A DNA stretch of 64,000 nt from Acidiphilium sp. PA (GCF_026191915.1 NZ_JAIMBY010000005.1:180123-244122), one strand, 5' to 3'. Counted from the stretch's first letter, positions 18,190 through 27,049 are shown. Numbers and translations are program-made. The notes: generated by a model from the sequence alone, not told the origin.

Positions 18190-18321
18190 AAAGGTCTTCT
18201 TTTTTGTGAACAAAAAAGAAGCAAAAAAAACTTTATTGATCTGGGCCTGTGCCGATGAAGCCGCCCTTGCCCCAGAGTCAAAAAGTTTTTTGCTTCTTTT
18301 TTACAAAAAAGAAGCCTTCTT
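18190..18321. repeat. Two-arm A/T-rich palindromic element with conserved core (copy A)
   Basis: Left arm: CTTCTTTTTTGT, GA, then its exact complement (18197-18222), followed by CAAAAAAACTTT. Right arm: AAAAGTTTTTTG then GCTTCTTTTTT, AC, and its complement (18292-18315). The arms are inverted copies of each other and enclose a GC-rich core (about 18236-18280, TGAAGCCGCCC and TGCCCCAG inside). A second copy with the same core lies at 48.9 kb. It is placed between convergent genes (sugar-binding protein and GST). Confidence 0.85.
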
Positions 18322-18331
18322 CACGTCCCCC

Positions 18332-19000
18332 TCAGAAATCCAGATCGGCATAATGCGGCGGCGGGTTGAACCCCGACACCCGATCAGCCAGCAGCGCGCG
18401 AAACGAGGGGCGGGATTTGATCCGCGCGTACCATTCCTTCGCCGCCGGCGCCCCCGCCCAATCGACATCGCCGATGAAATCGAGCGCGGACAGATGCGCG
18501 GCGGCGGCAAAATCGGCCAGCGACAGATTGGCCCCGGCCAGGTATTTCCGCGTCTCCGCCAGATGGCCGATATAGCTGAGATGCCCGCGCAGTGCCGCAT
18601 ATCCCTCGCGCAGGCGCGCGGCATCAGGGGCACCCCGCTTCGCCACTGGTTTCATCGTCTTTTCGTACAACAGATTGCGTGACACCTCGGCGGCAAACCG
18701 CTCATCGAACCAGGCGGTCACCGCGCGGATTTCGACCCGCTCACCCAGCGTCCGCCCGACCAGCGAGATATCGGGATACGCCTCGTCAAGATATTCGCAG
18801 ATCGTGTTGGAATGCGGGATCACCAGCCCGTTGTCTTCGGTCAGCGTCGGCACCGTGCCGGCCGGGTTGAGCGCCAGATATTCAGGCCGCCGCTCCCAGG
18901 TCTTTTCGACCCGCAATTCGAACGGCAGACGTTTTTCGGCAAGCACCAGCCTGACCTTGCGGGCATAGGGCGACAGCGGCAAATGATATAAAATACGCAT
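18332..19000 (-). CDS. fzlA: Glutathione S-transferase-like protein, FzlA type
   Basis: 222-residue GST-fold protein: thioredoxin-like domain (1-80, with NPAGTVPTL and the SNTI segment) and helical C-terminal domain. The start LYHLPLSPYARKVRLVLAEK and the C-terminal tail PPPHYADLDF resemble alphaproteobacterial FzlA, which binds FtsZ and shapes its filaments in Caulobacter. The conserved tail is thought to be part of the FtsZ contact. A general detoxifying GST cannot be excluded. It is monocistronic, flanked by the repeat at its 3' end. Confidence 0.75.
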   Translation of the reverse strand: MRILYHLPLSPYARKVRLVLAEKRLPFELRVEKTWERRPEYLALNPAGTVPTLTEDNGLVIPHSNTICEYLDEAYPDISLVGRTLGERVEIRAVTAWFDERFAAEVSRNLLYEKTMKPVAKRGAPDAARLREGYAALRGHLSYIGHLAETRKYLAGANLSLADFAAAAHLSALDFIGDVDWAGAPAAKEWYARIKSRPSFRALLADRVSGFNPPPHYADLDF

Positions 19001-19143
19001 GACCCGCCATACCGCACCGCAAAACCCGGACGCAAGCGACCACCGTCGCCCCGGCCCACTGCAGGTACGTGAAATAAATTATATTTTGCTTGGTATATGG
19101 TACCGCTCATTACGGCGCGCGGCGCCGCGCGCAGCAGCAGGTG
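19001..19143. other. Intergenic stretch with no recognisable gene
   Basis: This first part of a 410-base gap holds an A/T-rich patch (AAATAAATTATATTTTGCTT near 19070) and a GC palindrome around GGCGCGCGGCGCCGCGCGC (about 19112-19130). I see no ORF with coding character. The rest of the gap is the transposase remnant and the prpE downstream region. Confidence 0.5.
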
Positions 19144-19330
19144 GGCAGCCGAAGCCTGATCACGTCAGGCTGGAAGCATAATGCTCCGGAACCGAGCCCA
19201 AGCGTTACCAGATCGCCATCTTGATGCGCTCTACGGCCTGCCGGAGCCTGCGTTCGAACTCGGCGAAGAGTGGCTCGATGAGTTTGAGGCTATAGCTGTA
19301 GGGCGGCAGCCACGACAGGTTTGGTATCCA
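19144..19330 (-). pseudogene. Remnant of an IS630-family transposase (C-terminal part)
   Basis: On the minus strand the frame reads SWLPPYSYSLKLIEPLFAEF and then RLRQAVERIKMAIW, matching the IS630-type DDE block LPPYSPDLNPIE plus helix. A TAA stop at about 19205-19207 interrupts it, but the same frame continues RLGSVPEHYASSLT, a second stop, then SGFGC, like the usual C-terminal RLLxxFTPxECANYFxxAGY. The catalytic Asp/Asn of PDLNPIE is already altered. No complete ends are visible. It is an old, inactive insertion fragment between GST and prpE. Confidence 0.65.
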
Positions 19331-19410
19331 CCCGCCGCCGGTCCGGCGCCCCTCCGTGCGATGGCGCCACGCCGCTCCGTTTTGACACAAATGGCAGTGA
19401 TTTTTCACCC

Positions 19411-21243
19411 TCAGAACTTTCCGGCAAGCGACTCCAACACGCTGGCGTCTTCGATCGTCGGTGGCACCACCGGCGTCTGCCCATTCGCCATCTGCCGCAT
19501 CGTCGCCCGCAAAATTTTGCCCGATCGCGTCTTGGGCAACCTTTGCACCACCACCGCGTGCCGAAACGCCGCCACCGGTCCAATCCGCTCGCGCACCAGC
19601 GCCACCAGCTCCGCCGCAATCACCGCCTCGTCCCGTGTCACGCCGGCCTTCAGCACCACCAGACCGAATGGAATTTCGCCCTTCACGGCGTCGTGCCGCC
19701 CGATCACCGCGCATTCCGCGACATCGGGGTGCGCCGCCAACACTTCCTCCATCGCCCCGGTCGACAAACGGTGCCCCGCGACATTGATGATGTCATCGGT
19801 CCGCCCCATCACCCAGATATCACCATCCGCGTCCACCGCCCCGGCATCCCCGGTCCGATACCAGCCCGGATAGGCCTCGAGATACGCGCGCCGGTATCCG
19901 TCATCGTCGTTCCATAGCGTCGGCGCGCAGCCGGGCGGCAACGGCAGCCGGATCGCCAGCGCCCCCACCTCGCCCGCCGGCATCAATGCGCCGTCCGGGT
20001 CCAGCGCCTGCACCTCATACCCCGGGCACGCCCGCCCGCCCGACCCCGCCTTGAACGGGGTCAACCCGGTCTGGCGGAACCGCGCCGAGATCGGCCAGCC
20101 GGTCTCGGTCTGCCACCAATTATCGATCACCGGCCTGTCAAGCAGCGCCGCGATCCAATGCGCCGTCGGCGGATCGCAGCGCTCGCCGGCCAGAAACAAC
20201 GCCTCGAGCGCCGAAAGATCATAAGCCGCGATCAATGCACCATCCGGGTCCTGCTGCTTGATCGCCCGCAGCGCGGTCGGCGCGGTGAACAGGGTCTTGA
20301 CCCGATGCTGCGCGCAAACCCGCCAGAATGCCCCGGCATCCGGCGTGCCGACCGGTTTGCCCTCATACATGACCGACGTGACCCCCGCGAGCAGCGGCGC
20401 ATAGACGATATACGTATGCCCCACCACCCATCCCACATCCGAGGCCGTCCACATGACCTCGCCAGGCCGGACATCAAAAATCAACGGGACCGAGTTGACC
20501 AGCGCGACCGCATGCCCGCCGTTATCCCGCACGATCCCCTTGGGCTTGCCCGTCGTGCCCGATGTATAAAGCACATACAGCGGATCGGTCGCCGCCACCG
20601 GCACCGGCTCGTGCGGCATCCCCGCCGCCTCCGCCGCGCTGAAATCCTCGTCCCGCCCCGCCACCATCATGGCGGGCGCGGCATCCCGCTGAAAAATCAG
20701 GCAGGTGTCCGGCCGGTGCGTGGCGATATCCAAAGCCGCATCCAGAATCGGCTTGTAGGCAACCACCCGCCCCGGTTCCAACCCGCAAGAAGCGGCAATC
20801 ACCAGCTTCGGTGTCGCCGCATCGATCCGTGCGGCCAGTTCCGGTGCGGCAAACCCGCCGAACACGACCGAATGCACCGCCCCCAGCCGCGCGCAGGCGA
20901 GCATCGCGATCGCCGCTTCCGGCACCATCGGCATATAGATCACCACGCGATCGCCTTTGACGACACCGCGTGCCGCCATCGCCCCCGCCAGCTTTGCCAC
21001 CCGGTCGCGCAGCACCCGATAGGTGTAATGCACAACCTTTCCTTCCATCGCGCTGTCCCAGATCAGCGCGACCCGCTCACCCGCCCCGGCCTCGACATGC
21101 CGATCCAGGCAATTCGCCGCCGTATTCAGCACCCCGCCGACAAACCAGCGCCCGAACGGACCCTGCGCGGCGTCGAACACCTGCTCATACGGCTCGATCC
21201 AGTCGATCGCCTTGGCGGCTTCGGCCCAATACAACTCGCTCAT
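19411..21243 (-). CDS. prpE: Propionyl-CoA synthetase (acyl-CoA synthetase family)
   Basis: 610-residue adenylate-forming enzyme that activates propionate (or acetate) with ATP and CoA. The AMP-binding core YTSGTTGKPKGIV, WWQTETGWP, YRTGD and the C-terminal LPKTRSGKILRATMRQMANG with the acetylatable catalytic Lys are all present. The length and the last motif match PrpE rather than the ~650-residue Acs. Methylcitrate-cycle genes are not in the window. An A/T-rich repeat lies in the 61 bases between valS and this gene. Confidence 0.9.
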   Translation of the reverse strand: MSELYWAEAAKAIDWIEPYEQVFDAAQGPFGRWFVGGVLNTAANCLDRHVEAGAGERVALIWDSAMEGKVVHYTYRVLRDRVAKLAGAMAARGVVKGDRVVIYMPMVPEAAIAMLACARLGAVHSVVFGGFAAPELAARIDAATPKLVIAASCGLEPGRVVAYKPILDAALDIATHRPDTCLIFQRDAAPAMMVAGRDEDFSAAEAAGMPHEPVPVAATDPLYVLYTSGTTGKPKGIVRDNGGHAVALVNSVPLIFDVRPGEVMWTASDVGWVVGHTYIVYAPLLAGVTSVMYEGKPVGTPDAGAFWRVCAQHRVKTLFTAPTALRAIKQQDPDGALIAAYDLSALEALFLAGERCDPPTAHWIAALLDRPVIDNWWQTETGWPISARFRQTGLTPFKAGSGGRACPGYEVQALDPDGALMPAGEVGALAIRLPLPPGCAPTLWNDDDGYRRAYLEAYPGWYRTGDAGAVDADGDIWVMGRTDDIINVAGHRLSTGAMEEVLAAHPDVAECAVIGRHDAVKGEIPFGLVVLKAGVTRDEAVIAAELVALVRERIGPVAAFRHAVVVQRLPKTRSGKILRATMRQMANGQTPVVPPTIEDASVLESLAGKF

Positions 21244-21260
21244 TGATTTTGCTCTCGGAC

Positions 21261-21305
21261 GGTTAAGGAAGGCCTACTTTTTGAAAAAAAGTAGCAAAAA
21301 ACTTT
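21261..21305. repeat. A/T-rich palindromic repeat, single arm with GGTTAAGGAAGG end box
   Basis: The box GGTTAAGGAAGG (21261-21272) is followed by CTACTTTTT, a 3-base loop and AAAAAGTAG (21274-21294), then CAAAAAACTTT running up to the valS stop. The stem base is CTAC/GTAG instead of CTTC/GAAG: both sides changed together. It fills the gap between valS and prpE. Confidence 0.8.
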
Positions 21306-23980
21306 CAGCCGATTCTCGACAATGCCGCGTCCAACCTCGCCAACTCCGCATGCGCCGCGTCCAGACGGTCGCGGTTTTCCACGATGATATCCTCCGGCGC
21401 CTTGCTCACGAACTCCTGATTCTCCAGCTTACGCGCGATCTTCTCGGCATCGCTCGCCGTCTTCGCCCGCGTCGCCGCCAGGCGTTTCCGCTCAGCCGCC
21501 AGATCGATGATGTCCGCCAGCGGCAAAATCAGCGTCGCCTCGGCCAGGATCGCCTGCGCCGCCCCCTGCGGCATCTCGCCCTCTAACGCCTCCAGGCTGG
21601 AAATCCTGGCCAGCCGCGCGATCTCCTCACGCCACCGCCCGGCCCGCGCCAAGGTCTCCGCCGACGCATCCCGGATCAGGATCGGAATCCGCGTCGCCGC
21701 CGGCACGTTCATCTCGCTGCGCACCGCCCGGATTTCCGAAATCGCGGCGATCACCCATGAAACCTCGTCCCGCGCCGCTGGCGCTTCGCTCACCAGCTCA
21801 CGCTCGGGCCACGGCGCGCGGATCAACGACCCCGCCGCGCCATAGCCCAACTCATCCCACAACGCTTCGGTCACGAACGGGATCATCGGATGCAGCAACC
21901 GCAGCAGCACCCCCAGCACATGTGCCGCCACCGCGCGGCGCTCCACCGCATCCGCATCATCACCGGCGAGGCCCGGCTTGGCGAGCTCCAGAAACCAGTC
22001 GCAGAAATCGCCCCAGGTGAACCGGTAACAAATCAGCGCGTAATCCGCGACCCGATACGCCTGCAGCGCCGCCGTCGCCTCGCTCACCGCCCGGTTCGCC
22101 GCATCCAGAATCCAGCGCGACAGCGCAAGCCGCGCCGACGCCGGCTGAAACGCGGCATCGGGCCGGCACGCGTTCATTTCGCAGAACCGCGCCGCATTCC
22201 AGATCTTGGTAATGAAACTCCGGTTCGCCGCCACCATGGTCGGCCCCAGCTTGATCGAGCGCCCCGCCCCGCTCTGCGCACTCACGGTATAGCGCAGCGC
22301 ATCCGCCCCGAAATCCTCGATCAACGTAAGCGGGTCGACCACATTGCCCTTGGTCTTGCTCATCTTCTGGCCGCGCTCGTCGCGTACCAGCCCGTTCATC
22401 ATCACGGTGCGGAACGGCACGTCGCCCATCACGTACAGCCCCATCATCACCATCCGGGCCACCCAGAAGAAAATGATGTCGAACCCCGTGACCAGCACGT
22501 CCCCGGGATAGTATTTCGCGAGCTCAGCCGTATTCTCCGGCCAGCCCAGGGTCGAAAACGGCCATAGCGCCGAGCTGAACCAGGTATCCAGCACATCCTC
22601 GTCCTGGCGCAGATCGACCGGATGGCCGAAATGCTCCTCGGCATCCCGTCGGGCCTCCGCCTCGGATTCGGCCACGAAAATCATCCCCTCCGGCCCATAC
22701 CACGCCGGAATCCGGTGCCCCCACCACAATTGCCGCGAAATGCACCAGGGCTGGATATTCCGCATCCAGGCGAAATACGTGTTCTCCCACTGCTTGGGCA
22801 CGAACGCGATGCGCCCGTCCTCCACCGCGGCAATCGCCGGCTTCGCCAATACCTCGGCGTTGCAGAACCATTGCTCGGTCAGCAACGGCTCGATGATGGT
22901 ATCGCCCCGCTCCGCCTGCGGCACGGTATGGGTATGCGGCTCGGTCTTTTCCAAAGCGCCGATCGCATCGAGATGTGCTACGATCTCGAGCCGCGCCGCG
23001 AACCGATCGAGCCCCTCCAGGCTCTCGAAAAACTCCCGGTCCTGCGGTGCGGCATCGCCGCGCACCTCCGCCAGCGTCACCCGCGCCGCCTGATCGAAGA
23101 TCGAGGGCGTCGCCAACCCATGCCGCTGCCCCACCGCGAAATCGTTGAAATCATGCGCCGGCGTGATCTTCACCGCCCCGGTGCCTTTTTCCGGGTCGGA
23201 ATATTCATCGGCGATGATCGGAATCCGCCGCCCGGTGATCGGCTGGATCACCGTCCGCCCCACCAGCGCCGCGTAGCGCTCATCGCCCGGATGCACCGCC
23301 ACCGCCGTATCGCCCAGCATCGTCTCCGGCCGGGTCGTCGCGACGATGATCACGTCGTCGCTCCCCTCGATCGGATAGCGCAGATGCCACAAATACCCCT
23401 TCACCTCACGCATCTCGACTTCGAGGTCGGATATCGCCGAACCGAACGCCGGGTCCCAGTTCACCAGCCGTTTCGCCCGGTAGATCAGCCCGTCGTTGAA
23501 CAGGCGGACGAAAATCGTCCGTACCGCGCGTGACAGCCCCTCATCCATCGTGAAGCGCTCGCGCGACCAGTCGGGCGAGGCACCCAGCCGGCGCAACTGT
23601 CTCGTGATCGCGCCACCCTGCTCCTCTTTCCACCGCCAGACCCGCTCGAGAAACGCCTCACGCCCGATCTCCTTGCGGGTCGTGCCCTCACCCTGCAAGT
23701 CGCGCTCGACCATCAACTGGGTCGCGATCCCGGCATGGTCGGTGCCGGGCTGCCACAGCGCATCGCGCCCGTTCATCCGCTGAAACCGGATCAACACGTC
23801 CTGCAGCGTCATGGTCAGCGCATGACCCACGTGCAACCGCCCGGTCACGTTGGGCGGCGGGATCATGATGGTGAAGGGTCTGGCATTGCGCGCCGGGTCG
23901 GCCGCAAACGCGCCCGCGCGTTCCCAGGTCTCGTAAAGCCGCGTCTCGAACGCGGCGGCGTCGAAGTTCTTGTCCAGCAT
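21305..23980 (-). CDS. valS: Valyl-tRNA synthetase
   Basis: 891-residue class I aminoacyl-tRNA synthetase charging tRNA-Val. The HIGH-type motif is HVGH (50-53) within PPPNVTGRLHVGHAL. The editing domain follows (about 210-350). The KMSKS-type motif is QKMSKTKGN near 545. The anticodon-binding domain and the C-terminal coiled-coil arm (about 830-891, AAERKRLAATRAKTASDAEK) are complete. The popZ-like gene lies 44 bases upstream on the same strand. Confidence 0.98.
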   Translation of the reverse strand: MLDKNFDAAAFETRLYETWERAGAFAADPARNARPFTIMIPPPNVTGRLHVGHALTMTLQDVLIRFQRMNGRDALWQPGTDHAGIATQLMVERDLQGEGTTRKEIGREAFLERVWRWKEEQGGAITRQLRRLGASPDWSRERFTMDEGLSRAVRTIFVRLFNDGLIYRAKRLVNWDPAFGSAISDLEVEMREVKGYLWHLRYPIEGSDDVIIVATTRPETMLGDTAVAVHPGDERYAALVGRTVIQPITGRRIPIIADEYSDPEKGTGAVKITPAHDFNDFAVGQRHGLATPSIFDQAARVTLAEVRGDAAPQDREFFESLEGLDRFAARLEIVAHLDAIGALEKTEPHTHTVPQAERGDTIIEPLLTEQWFCNAEVLAKPAIAAVEDGRIAFVPKQWENTYFAWMRNIQPWCISRQLWWGHRIPAWYGPEGMIFVAESEAEARRDAEEHFGHPVDLRQDEDVLDTWFSSALWPFSTLGWPENTAELAKYYPGDVLVTGFDIIFFWVARMVMMGLYVMGDVPFRTVMMNGLVRDERGQKMSKTKGNVVDPLTLIEDFGADALRYTVSAQSGAGRSIKLGPTMVAANRSFITKIWNAARFCEMNACRPDAAFQPASARLALSRWILDAANRAVSEATAALQAYRVADYALICYRFTWGDFCDWFLELAKPGLAGDDADAVERRAVAAHVLGVLLRLLHPMIPFVTEALWDELGYGAAGSLIRAPWPERELVSEAPAARDEVSWVIAAISEIRAVRSEMNVPAATRIPILIRDASAETLARAGRWREEIARLARISSLEALEGEMPQGAAQAILAEATLILPLADIIDLAAERKRLAATRAKTASDAEKIARKLENQEFVSKAPEDIIVENRDRLDAAHAELARLDAALSRIG

Positions 23981-24024
23981 CGCCCGATTATGCGCGAAAC
24001 GCTCGCGCCCGCAAAGGTGAGCGC

Positions 24025-24624
24025 CTAAAAACCGTCAGGCCGCCCGACCAGCCGCTCGATCTCGGCGCGCACCACCCGCTCGACCAGATTGGGCAGATGC
24101 GCATCGAGCCAGGATTTCAGCATCGGCCGCATCTCCTCGCGCACGATATCCTCGATGCTGATGCCGCCCCGGCTCACCGCCAGGCCCCGATCAGCCGCAA
24201 CACTCCGCATCAGCGCGCCGATATGGCTTGCCGCCGCCTCGGCCGCCTGTGCTCCCAAAATTGGCTGCGGCCCTTCGACCGAACCCGCCGCGGTGGCCTC
24301 CGCCGCCCGCGCGCGGTTCGGCTCGAACGGAACATCGGTCGCCGCCGTGCCGGCCGGCGTCGCGCTCGACAGCGTGGGCGACAGGGCGATCGCCTCATGC
24401 ACCGGTGTGTCACTCCGCGCCGCCCGTGCGGCGCCGTTCGAAGGCTCGCTCACCATCATCGAGGAATCGAGCACCATCACCGAGTCGGCATCGGGCGGCG
24501 CCGCGTCGCCCTGATGCTCCGGCGGCACCGTCACCGTCTCGGCATCCTTCAACACCCGCCGGATCGAGGACAGGATTTCATCCATCGAAGGTTCCCCGCC
24601 GATCGGCTCGTTCGAGATGCTCAT
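24025..24624 (-). CDS. popZ: DUF2497 protein, PopZ homologue
   Basis: 199-residue protein with the two conserved ends of Caulobacter PopZ: an N-terminal PSMDEILSSIRRVLKD (12-27) and a C-terminal IEDIVREEMRPMLKSWLDAH then LPNLVERVVRAEIERL (about 156-194). These are joined by a low-complexity Ala/Pro/Glu-rich linker (30-150). PopZ self-assembles into a polar matrix that anchors ParB-bound centromeres; the N-terminal helix binds client proteins and the C-terminal helices oligomerise. It sits between tolC and valS, an arrangement I recall in other alphaproteobacteria. Polar-organiser function here is inferred from the conserved ends. Confidence 0.85.
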   Translation of the reverse strand: MSISNEPIGGEPSMDEILSSIRRVLKDAETVTVPPEHQGDAAPPDADSVMVLDSSMMVSEPSNGAARAARSDTPVHEAIALSPTLSSATPAGTAATDVPFEPNRARAAEATAAGSVEGPQPILGAQAAEAAASHIGALMRSVAADRGLAVSRGGISIEDIVREEMRPMLKSWLDAHLPNLVERVVRAEIERLVGRPDGF

Positions 24625-24650
24625 GACCTTATCCCCCTGACTGGTTTTGC

Positions 24651-26162
24651 CTATTTCGGTGACATGATCAGCTTCGGCGCCACCGGCGCCGGCGTGCGCA
24701 GCAGCGTGCCGTCGGGGCTGATGCCCGCCTGTTCATAAGCCTCATTGCCATTGCCGAACAAGGCATTCTTGACCTGGTCATAATATTTCAGATCATCGTA
24801 ATGCTGCACCGGCAATGCCAGATCGGTCGCGGTCAGGCGCCCGATCGCCGCGGCAATCGCATAGGATTCGTTGACGACGTTGGCGATGTTCTGGATCTGC
24901 GTGGTCTGCGCATTGAACAGTAATTGTTGCGCATTCAACACATCGAGCGTATCCCGCGTGCCCACGATTTCCTGCCGCTCGGTGCCGTCGAGCGCGATGG
25001 CGTCGGATTTGATCTGTTCCTGCGTGCTGCGCACCGCGGCCTTCGAGGCGATCAACCCCTCCCAGGCCTGCGTCGCCGATTGCACCGCCGTCCGCCGCGC
25101 ATCCACAACGCCGGCGATGCCGTACTGCACCTTGTCCCGCGCCTGCCGGATCGCGGCATATTCCGATCCGCCCTGATACAGCGGCACCGTCAGGTTCGCG
25201 AGCACCTGCCCGCCGCGCGAGGAACTGTTCGGCCCCAGCGGGTTATGCTCGCTGAACGCCGAAGCGGACACCGAAAGCTGCGGCGCGAGCGCCGCGATCG
25301 CAACATCCACCGCATCGACATCGGCACTCTGCGTGAACAGCGCCGCCACCACATCCGGATTATTGATCATCGCCTGGCGTACCAGATCGGCCTTACCTTT
25401 TACCGGCAGAGCCAACGGCTGCGGCGGCACCAGTTCGGCGGCCGGATACGCCCCAACCAACTGGCGGAACGTCTCATTGGCAATATTCAGATTGCCGCGT
25501 GCCACCTCGACCTGCTCCTGCGCGCCGGCCAACGAGGCCTTCGCCTGCGCCACGGAGGTCTCGGTGATCTCGCCAACGCTGAACTGGTCGTTGACCGCCT
25601 TCAATTGCTGCGCCAGCACGCTGCGGTTATTGATATCGAGCGCGAGCAGCTGACGGTCCGTGATCACCGTGACATAGGCGTTCACCACTTTGGTGAACAC
25701 GCTCTGCTCGGTCGACAGCAGTTGGGCCCGCGCGGCATACACGTTGTTCTTCGCCTCATGGGTCTTCGCAACCGTCGCACCGCCGCTGAACAATTGCTCG
25801 GTCACGGTCAGCTGGCCGATTTCCTCGTTGCGTGACTGCGGCAGACGCAAATGGCTGAGAGTCGGCGCACCGGTCAGCGGATTGGTGCCCGGCAACTGCT
25901 CGGTCTCGACCCCGGTGATCCGCCCCGCGGTACCTTGCAATTCAACGGTCGGGCGCCAGCCCGCCAGCGCCGCCGGCACCGTCTCGTCCGTCGCACGCAG
26001 ATTCGCCCGCTGCTCCTGCAAGGTTGGATTATCAGCATAGGCTTCCGACAGCGCCTGCGTCAGCGTCGCCGGCCGCCCGTCCGGCGCCGCCCGCGCCACC
26101 GGCTGCAAAGCCAGAACGCTCATGGGTACAATCGCGCAAAGGGTCGTAATTCGACGGCGCAT
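24651..26162 (-). CDS. tolC: TolC-family outer-membrane channel protein
   Basis: 503-residue outer-membrane efflux protein, type I secretion/multidrug class. A signal peptide (about 1-25, ending ARA) is followed by the internal duplication of about 200-residue coiled-coil repeats typical of TolC. Visible hallmarks are the TLTQALSEAYADNPTLQEQR start, VVNAYVTVITDRQ, and NVVNESYAIAAAIGRLTA near 450. I chose ATG 26162, which has AAGGA at proper spacing; ATG 26168 is only two codons upstream. It follows the PIMT gene, a conserved alphaproteobacterial pairing, but no adaptor or pump gene is near. Confidence 0.92.
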   Translation of the reverse strand: MRRRITTLCAIVPMSVLALQPVARAAPDGRPATLTQALSEAYADNPTLQEQRANLRATDETVPAALAGWRPTVELQGTAGRITGVETEQLPGTNPLTGAPTLSHLRLPQSRNEEIGQLTVTEQLFSGGATVAKTHEAKNNVYAARAQLLSTEQSVFTKVVNAYVTVITDRQLLALDINNRSVLAQQLKAVNDQFSVGEITETSVAQAKASLAGAQEQVEVARGNLNIANETFRQLVGAYPAAELVPPQPLALPVKGKADLVRQAMINNPDVVAALFTQSADVDAVDVAIAALAPQLSVSASAFSEHNPLGPNSSSRGGQVLANLTVPLYQGGSEYAAIRQARDKVQYGIAGVVDARRTAVQSATQAWEGLIASKAAVRSTQEQIKSDAIALDGTERQEIVGTRDTLDVLNAQQLLFNAQTTQIQNIANVVNESYAIAAAIGRLTATDLALPVQHYDDLKYYDQVKNALFGNGNEAYEQAGISPDGTLLRTPAPVAPKLIMSPK

Positions 26163-26226
26163 GGTCATCCTTATGCAAGTCTCGGAAAACGCCGGCCACG
26201 AGGGCCGCATCTGGTCGGTCGTTCCA

Positions 26227-26889
26227 TCAAAACGCAAATGCCGGTTCGGGGCTGAACCCCGGCAGCGCACCAGCCTGGCAATCCGCCAGCACGATCTGCA
26301 CAAAATCCCGGCCGCTGACCTCCGCCCGCACGATCCGGCCAACGCCGCGCTGGCGCACGATGGCGATCACCCGGCCCTTGGGGGTCAACTGACTGGCGAG
26401 CCCGACCGGCAGCGCATCGATTGCCCCCTCGATCACGATCACATCGAACGCGGCGTGCTGCGGCGCCCCGTCGCTCAACCGCCCCGCCACTACGCGTACC
26501 TCGGGCGCCTCGGTCGCGAGTGCCGCCGTCGCGATCGCGCGCAGATCCGCGCGCGATTCCAGCGCCACCACCGCCCCGCCGCAGGCCGCCAGCACCGCCG
26601 CGCCGTAGCCCGTGTTCGCGCCGATCACCAGAACCCGCTCACCCGGCCGCACCGCCGCAAAGCTCGCAAGCCGGCCGATGGTCAACGGCGACGGCATGGT
26701 CCGCCCCTCGCCCAGCGGCAATTCCGCGTCGCTATACGCGCGTCCCACCAGGGCGGGCGGCACAAACCGTTCGCGGCGTAGCGTGCGCATCGCGGTCACG
26801 ATCCGATCGTCGACGATGTTGTTCGGCCGGACCTGACAATCCACCATCAAGGCACGAGCGGTGCGGAAATCGCGGTCTTTTTCCTTCAT
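26227..26889 (-). CDS. Protein-L-isoaspartate O-methyltransferase family protein
   Basis: 220-residue class I SAM-dependent methyltransferase of the PCMT family. The SAM-binding glycine motif reads VLVIGANTGYGAAVL (about 85-99), and the upstream PLGEGRTMPSP segment corresponds to the usual isoaspartate-site block. The canonical G-x-G-S-G-Y is changed to GANTGYG, so true repair activity is uncertain. Alphaproteobacterial relatives next to tolC form a divergent subgroup. It is likely co-transcribed with tolC, 64 bases downstream. Confidence 0.85.
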   Translation of the reverse strand: MKEKDRDFRTARALMVDCQVRPNNIVDDRIVTAMRTLRRERFVPPALVGRAYSDAELPLGEGRTMPSPLTIGRLASFAAVRPGERVLVIGANTGYGAAVLAACGGAVVALESRADLRAIATAALATEAPEVRVVAGRLSDGAPQHAAFDVIVIEGAIDALPVGLASQLTPKGRVIAIVRQRGVGRIVRAEVSGRDFVQIVLADCQAGALPGFSPEPAFAF

Positions 26890-27001
26890 CGGGGTCCTTC
26901 AGCCGGAAGCCTCTACGCGGGAGCGTCTCTATCTATAAAGCGAGTCCGCGTTCTCGCAAAACATTCCTGCCCCGCGCGACCCGCCTTCCGCGCGACCGGT
27001 C

Positions 27002-27031
27002 TTGACCGCTGGCCGCCGATGGCCCGATAAG
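27002..27031 (+). promoter_or_regulatory. Candidate promoter of tRNA-Cys
   Basis: TTGACC (27002-27007), an 18-base spacer and GATAAG (27026-27031) end 18 bases before the mature tRNA 5' end, the right geometry for a tRNA promoter. Confidence 0.5.
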
Positions 27032-27049
27032 CCAGCTCAGATCGTGCCC

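Noticed and set aside
18206..18682. Apparent small protein beginning NKKEAKKT with FLLLFYKKEA, repeated at 48.9 and 43.7 kb
   Set aside because: The shared peptides come from translating the A/T palindromic repeats; similar peptides at several loci reflect the DNA repeat, not a protein family.
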